This document shows, piece by piece, positions 41,544 to 46,658 of a stretch of 46,658 nucleotides of DNA. The position numbers and the translations under genes are program-made. The notes under the pieces were generated by a model. The model did not search any database. It was not told the origin of the DNA and was given only the letters and a program-made list of their open reading frames with translations. Position 1 is the first letter of the stretch; each line of letters begins with the position of its first letter. The DNA comes from Psilocybe azurescens (taxonomy: Eukaryota; Basidiomycota; Agaricomycetes; Agaricales; Agrocybaceae): NCBI GenBank assembly GCA_023853785.1, contig JAJIRX010000198.1:1-46658 (forward strand), given 5' to 3'.

Positions 41544-44500
41544 ATGCATCACACACCGAGAACGGAGCCGCCTACCAGTACCCAACACCCATCAGCCTGG
41601 GTAAACACAGTCGGTGTTGATTCTTTACAATGCACACCACCCGAGCCAGGTCCCAATTGGAATGGCAGCAAGCCGACTCCGCTCTCCCTACCGACAGTGG
41701 TCAGTGATAAGACTGGGAAGTTGCAATTTGAAAGGTTTGGGCTTCTCGAAGAGGTGCATCTTTTGTCGATTTCTCGATTTAACTTAGCTGTTGATGGTTG
41801 TTTTCTGGAGTTTAGAACGGGTCTGCAAGTGTCTATGAGGTAAAAGATTGGCAAGGAGTACACTTGGCGTGTAATGTCGTCACAAAAGCGTCTCTTGCAA
41901 CGAAGAGGGCCAAAATAAAAGTAAGTCTCATTCTGTAACAAGCTGAAACCCGTGCTAACATCGACAAAAATTCAGCTTTACGCCAAAATCAAGATTCATT
42001 GTTCGCTTGATCATCCCAATATCGTCAGCTTCCGAGAATGTTTCGAGGACAACGAGAATGTTTATACGATACTCGAGCTGTGTCCCTCTGGATCTCTAAT
42101 GGATATGTTGCTTCGGCGGGGGTATGTAGCAGAACCCGAGGCGCGCTTCTTTATGGTGCAGGTCATCGGGGCTTGCCATTACATGCACACCCACCGAGTG
42201 ATCCACCGGGACTTAAAACTCAAAACCTTTTGCTGGATGCAAAAATGAATGTGAAAGTGGGAAACTTTGGACTTGCAAGGCTGACTGATAACCCGGGAGA
42301 CAAAAGGATGCCGATCTATGGTACCCTGCACGATATCGCGCCATGGGTATTGTTCAACACCGACAATCGACAGGGCATTGAAGTTGACTTGTTGTTTATC
42401 GGATTCATTCTGTATATGCTTATTGTGGGGCACCCGCCGTTCAAGAGACAAGAGGGCGACGCTAAGGCTCTATACACGTACGCTTTTCTTGTGTTGATAT
42501 CCAGAAAGGGATTGAATCCGAACTTCTGCTTAGACGGATACGAGCTACCGAGTACGAGTTCCCCACTGATCGTGCTTTCTCCTCGACAGCGCAGCATCTC
42601 GTTTCACAGATCCTCGCTCCACATGCCTCAAAATGCCCAACGCTAAATGCGATCATCGACCACGCGTTCTTCACACAGGGAACTTTCCCTCTCATATCCC
42701 TATATCAGCTCACGACTCGCCGCCTGATTTCAGACATATAACTAAATACCAGTCGGATAGCAATTTTAAGCGGCTACGCAAGCACTCACTGCTCGATGTG
42801 GACTTCAATGCAGCTGGAATATCCACACCGTGGTTAACTTCTGGCGTGGGTGCCTCGATACCTGTGTTTGGAAGTAGTGGACCTGCAGTCGGGCGGACGG
42901 TGAGTAAGAATGGGACCATTGGTAGCATCCTTCGACAGCAGAGAGAGCTCGAGGAGGCGGTGCAGCCAGGCTCGTCCATCTCTGTGCTGCTCAGCTTGGC
43001 GAGGCGGCCTCTCTTCTTGGGAAACGCCTCAGGTGGTGAGCCTCGTGTAGATGGTAACCCACTGCGGATGGGGAACATGGCGCAGGAATTTCATACGGAT
43101 CAGGAGAATGTAGAGTACGTTGAGAAAGACAAGGATAAAGGGGCTAGAGGCATGTAACACGAGCAATTTCGCACAGATGGAGTCTGTGCAGGAAGAAATA
43201 GACACGGACGAACATGGATATGAGGGAGACGAGGAAGGGGAGAAGAGTGTCGTCAGAGAGAGGTGTTGCGAGAGGGAGGAGGCTCGATTCTTGTATCCGC
43301 TCGGGAGAGAGTGCCGTCAGAGGTGTTGCGAGAGGGAGGATCTTATTTCCGCTCCCATTCTCGTACCCTCTCGGGAGTACGTGCCAAGATTGTCGTCGAC
43401 GAGAAACCGTGTTCCATTAAGGGTCAAGAAATTTATCAATATACACCCGGGTCTTTTTTCTTCTATTTTCCATTTCAGTTTGTCTTTCAACAAAACAATA
43501 ACTGAATCCACGCCCACACCTACCCCTGTGTCTGTTCCTGAGCTCAAGCTCAACAGCTTCGATTCGGTCGCTCAAACTCTGGCTACTGCATTTGATGCCA
43601 AAGCTGCCGGGCGCGTCTTTCCCGACCATTATTCCAGGAACGGCCAGATCCTGCCGCTGCCGGACGAAAGAGTGTTCATCGTAGGCTGGGTGGATTTTTG
43701 TCATGAGTACGAAATGGGTTACGTGCTTACGGATGGCAGCGTTGGTGTGCATTTTAATGACAGTACGACGTTGGTGCTGAGCGGTGATAAAGTGTATGTA
43801 TTATTGTTCTTATTCCCTTTTTCTGTTTCGAAAATTTCTAATCAGTGTACTGACTCCCTTTTCATAATACAGACACTTCGACTATTTGACACTTTGCCAA
43901 GGAGGCGCCGCATACGTGCGCAAGTCATACACCATCCATGTATACCCTGAAGAACTCAAGTTGAAAGTCCACCTCCTCACGCAATTCGAAAGGTCCAACA
44001 TCGACCACTTGTACAAGGAGCGCAGCTACACGTACAAGAATGTAGCTAGGAAGGATGGAATGGAATGGGTACAAAAGCATTTTCGGATGGAACACATTTC
44101 TGTGTTTATGCTGAGCCATGATGTTGTGCAGGTGCCTTATAGACTTCCTTTTTAAAATTTATTTTTGTTGAATATTTCACTAGTTCCATTTTGACGATCA
44201 TTCGACACTCATACTCTCATCCAATGGACACCTCGTTACGCATATCGACAAATATCATACAATTACGCGACACACTTTACGGGATATTATGGCTGCATCT
44301 ATCTCCCTTCTTGCCTCTTCTCAATTTACGTCGTCAATGTCACGGTTGCAACAAGAGCAAGACGCGGCAAACCTCAAACAACATATCATGGATAAACTCA
44401 AAATTTCCATGGATTCATTCAAGCAAATATTAGGAGGTGAAGAAGAAATCTTGCCTGAAAATAATACATATAAAACCGTCAATATGGCAAACATCTCACT

Positions 44501-44609
44501 CTGCTCCCGAGCATCTGCCTCATGTTGCTCCAAGGCATCTTCTCGGACAGTTTCCACCGATTATGGCCTGTTCTATACCAGGAGAGCATACTCTCAAGAG
44601 ACTTTTTAG
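41544..44609 (+). pseudogene. Polo-like kinase gene with lost catalytic motifs, frameshifted
   Basis: The kinase domain spans introns 41754-41815, 41921-41975 and 42478-42533. The family pattern is clear (S-L-D-H-P-N-I-V-S-F-R-E-C-F-E-D, V-I-H-R-D-L-K-L). The glycine loop is L-E-E-N-G-S-A-S-V, the ATP-binding lysine is Asn (L-A-C-N-V-V-T-K), DFG is N-F-G and APE is A-P-W; HRD is kept. The linker has frame changes near 42224, 42683 and 43150. Polo boxes: box 1 from V-F-I-V-G-W-V-D-F-C, an intron 43794-43872, then Y-V-R-K-S-Y; box 2 after intron 44132-44183 (F-H-F-D-D-H-S-T-L-I-L). Plk/Cdc5 proteins drive mitosis. This copy cannot be a normal kinase, and a functional paralogue probably exists elsewhere. 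Confidence 0.85.
43258..43345 (+). repeat. Imperfect 61-bp direct repeat in the kinase linker
   Basis: AGAGGTGTTGCGAGAGGGAG occurs at about 43258 and again at about 43319, followed in both by CTCGGGAG-type sequence. It lies in the inter-domain linker, where expansions are tolerated. Confidence 0.8.
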
Positions 44610-44960
44610 CGCTCATTTATCTGAATTATTCAGATCCTGGAACGCTACTAGTGTGGGCTCGGACCAAGGTCATATACATCATACTTAGTAGGTGAGCGTA
44701 TAGCTCCGACTCATCTCACAATTACGAGTGTCGTCAATTGATCATCAAACGCACGATATCATTTTAAATATTTGCCCTGATAGATACAAAGACTCATCGT
44801 AGTTTATTAAAACTTTTAAAAATATCAATTTATATGTTCGCGTAAGCAACGCGCCGGCGCGTCGCGCGACACAATAAATCCACGTGATGCGAATGGTATT
44901 TTATTTGGAATGACAACTTGACCGTCCGGCGCCTACCTCACCAGGAAGCGAAAAACCAAC
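44610..44960. other. Intergenic
   Basis: AT-rich with a CpG palindrome CGCGCCGGCGCG near 44854. Nothing else supported. Confidence 0.55.
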
Positions 44961-45743
44961 GTGGATATGAAATTTGAATTAGCAACGCTGTTTAAGAGGA
45001 GGGTGAAAACATGCAGCATGCAGAGCTATATCATGGCAGAAGTGCAGTTCGACATCGCCAATTTTGGATATACATTGCAGGTTCGAAGTGCATGGCATAC
45101 ATGGATTGGAATCTCGGAGACTCGGAGTCGTTTTGTACTATCAGCATATCCTATATCAAGACCCAGAAGAAGTACGCTGATGCTCTAAACTGGTTTTTCT
45201 CTGAGATTGCTGGTTGGGGTGAAGGAGCTCGTTGGGTAAAGCAGCTCGACGGCGGGCAGTTAGGGACGACTTTTCGACAAATGAGGCTTGACTCTAGGTA
45301 TGAACCTAACTCGTCGTACTACAGTAAACATTTAACCTGTACCATAAAATCTAACCATGAACCCTTGAGTTTTGGTATCAGCTGCTAGGCCCGCAACTCT
45401 TCTGACTAGCGGCTTTCTAGGGCGCCCTGTGTAGTACGGAGGCGGAGGTCGATAGAGTGGGAATCCTTGTTAGCGAAGAGAATGAAAGGGAAAATGGGAC
45501 TATACGATGATGGCGGTCCAAGGATTTTGGATTCTGGACAAGCCTCCGTGAATGGCTACAAGACCCTGGCCTTAAAATAGGCCCTGAGGATTTAACAATA
45601 TGTAAGTACTATTTGCCTTTGCCGTGATTCATGAATGCCATCGAGCTTCTAAAGGTATGGTGTCATCACACCGACTTGTATCGAAGAATTCTGGGTTGCA
45701 AAGGCTCGGAACTACGCTCTACAAAGAGAAACCGAAAGAACTA
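44961..45743 (+). CDS. Hypothetical protein, probable three-exon fragment
   Basis: Open pieces on the plus strand: 45011-45300 (W-N-L-G-D-S-E-S-F-C-T-I-S-I-S-Y then A-L-N-W-F-F-S-E-I-A-G-W-G), an open stretch at about 45435-45602 (V-G-I-L-V-S-E-E-N-E-R-E-N-G) ending at a GTAAGT donor, and 45655-45743. Trp- and Glu-rich globular style. I do not recognise the family, and the exon joins are not proven. Confidence 0.35.
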
Positions 45744-46099
45744 AATTCGTTCTTCTGGATTGCATGCGCAGAAATATCTCACATTAGCTGGATGGTTAAT
45801 TATGGCTCCTTTATCGGAAAACAAGAACCATATATCGTGGGATGTGGGACAGTTACTGAACACTTGGTTGGGCCTAGATTTTCCTATATAGTAAGCGTAC
45901 TTTTGAATAGAACTCCAGTGATCTCCACAAAGCGCTCACTTTACGATCAAGTGAGCGATCCCTCCTTTTGTCAATTACAACCTCACCCATCAGCCAGCAG
46001 TTACTTCCAATATCTATACTTCTTTCAACCCAGTACGTGTGTTAGTTTGGTAAATGCATACATCTTGACCTTGATTAATGCATTTACCAGCAGCCAAGG
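45744..46099. other. Upstream region of the secreted-protein gene
   Basis: One ORF (45624-46115) crosses it but has no motifs and overlaps the neighbour. Probably non-coding. Confidence 0.45.
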
Positions 46100-46455
46100 A
46101 TGTTTTCTTCTTTGACTCTTGCCGCCTTGCTCGCTTCTGCGTTCGTTGCGCAGACTGTTGTTGCGTTACCACAATTCGGAATCGGCAACAGCGGGAACTC
46201 GGGCACCTTTACGAACAGCGGATCCAACAACGGGGGTCGAACGTCGGATTAGGTGGAAACGTTGGAGGCTCAAACATTGGATCATCGAACGGAGGGTCAA
46301 ACGTCGGATTAGGCGGAAACGTTGGAGGCTCGAACATTGGATCGTCGAACGGAGGATCGAACGGGGGTAATTTAAATGGAGGCTTTAACTTTGGCGGGGG
46401 CTCGAACCAATTTGGAACCGGGATCACGTTTGGTAATGGACGCAGGAACTTGTGA
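46100..46455 (+). pseudogene. Small secreted Gly/Asn/Ser-rich repeat protein, frameshift in a G5 run
   Basis: ATG at 46100 starts a clear signal peptide (M-F-S-S-L-T-L-A-A-L-L-A-S-A-F-V-A-Q-T, then V-V-A) with a likely cleavage before L-P-Q-F-G. The mature part is G-N-S-G-rich. At the G5 run 46232-46236 the frame must shift by one base to continue. As written it stops at 46250-46252. In the other frame follow two 60-bp repeats (46237-46296, 46297-46356; S-N-V-G-L-G-G-N-V-G-G-S-N-I-G-S) and an F-N-F-G-G-G tail ending at TGA 46453-46455. Such proteins are usually cell-wall or effector-like. Function unknown. Confidence 0.7.
46237..46356 (+). repeat. 60-bp tandem repeat, two copies, 20 residues each
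   Basis: TCGAACGTCGGATTAGGTGG in copy 1 and TCAAACGTCGGATTAGGCGG in copy 2 open the units. Length is in frame and encodes the Gly/Asn/Ser-rich repeat of the secreted protein. Confidence 0.9.
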
Positions 46456-46658
46456 GCCCGCGCGTCGGAATAGAACTGCGATCAGAAATTGGTTGTGCGT
46501 TGCAGGGATGCTGTCTAGACTAATCTCTTCGGATAATATCAAGGTCAGAAAGGTTTAGGATTCGAATTGGGGCAATATAACAGGAAAATGAAATATTAAA
46601 TGAAATATGGGTGCATCAGGACGATCGTAACGTACACATGAGAGATTATGTTTGGAAA
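46456..46658. other. 3' flank of the secreted-protein gene
   Basis: No further gene visible before the window ends. Confidence 0.6.

Noticed and set aside
44854..44865. CGCGCCGGCGCG palindrome as a regulatory site
   Set aside because: A single short CpG palindrome in spacer DNA; no partner site or context to support a function.

Overview
This window reads as a piece of a mushroom-forming basidiomycete (Agaricomycetes) genome. Multi-exon genes have introns of about 50-70 nt, with GT donors and CTGAC/CTAAC-like branch sites. The recognisable proteins fit such fungi: a NACHT (NLR-type) ATPase, two P-loop GTPase-like genes, a microsomal cytochrome P450, a DUF7704-like membrane protein, a CsbD-like stress protein, a Polo-like kinase and a small secreted glycine-rich protein. 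There are no bacterial operons, rRNA genes or CRISPR arrays.

Left third (1-17 kb), mobile-element graveyard. Positions 1-6517 are an eroded Ty1/copia retrotransposon (protease, integrase, reverse transcriptase). Two later insertions split it: a 1634-bp gag-only LTR element (845-2478, 5-bp target duplication) and a 1927-bp TG...CA insert without ORFs (2957-4883, 4-bp target duplication). Removing either insert with one target copy reopens the copia frame. A minus-strand Agaricomycete-type hypothetical gene follows (about 13.9 to 8.6 kb). It is interrupted by element A (8951-11115), flanked by an imperfect 9-bp duplication. Its diverged relative, element B (about 13929-16465), abuts the 5' side of the gene. 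A and B share CTTTAC-type terminal inverted repeats, subterminal TCCA..GGA palindromes, an AT-rich block, a D/N-rich low-complexity core and a tRNA-like Pol III module. A 320-bp copia-type LTR lies at 16665-16984.

Middle (17-27 kb). A minus-strand P-loop GTPase-like gene (22.2-23.5 kb) lies upstream of further minus-strand exons (18181-18616). Between them is an array of about 41 units of 69 bp (18.72-21.57 kb). On the minus strand each unit looks like a complete 66-nt spliceosomal intron (GTGAGT donor, CTGAC branch site, TTCAG acceptor) plus 3 nt. Those 3 nt are the most variable part of the unit. This is the most unusual structure in the window. A second, degenerate GTPase-like copy lies at about 24.9-26.8 kb.

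Right half (28-46.6 kb), gene-dense. In order: a GC-rich stretch with unassigned gene fragments; a cytochrome P450 with one nonsense codon and two frameshifts (30693-33003); a convergent DUF7704-like gene (33088-33602, one frameshift); an NLR-type NACHT gene (34354-36263, one frameshift in an A6 run); an unassigned gene (36.3-37.5 kb); an intact four-exon CsbD-like gene (37837-38631); an unassigned minus-strand gene (39.4-40.3 kb); a Polo-like kinase gene whose catalytic motifs are lost (41544-44609); an unassigned gene (45 kb); and a secreted glycine-rich repeat protein with a frameshift in a G5 run (46100-46455). Several frameshifts fall in short homopolymers, so assembly error and real decay are both possible. 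The two nonsense codons and the kinase substitutions cannot be homopolymer errors.

All calls come from reading the sequence and from remembered family patterns. No database search or alignment program was run.
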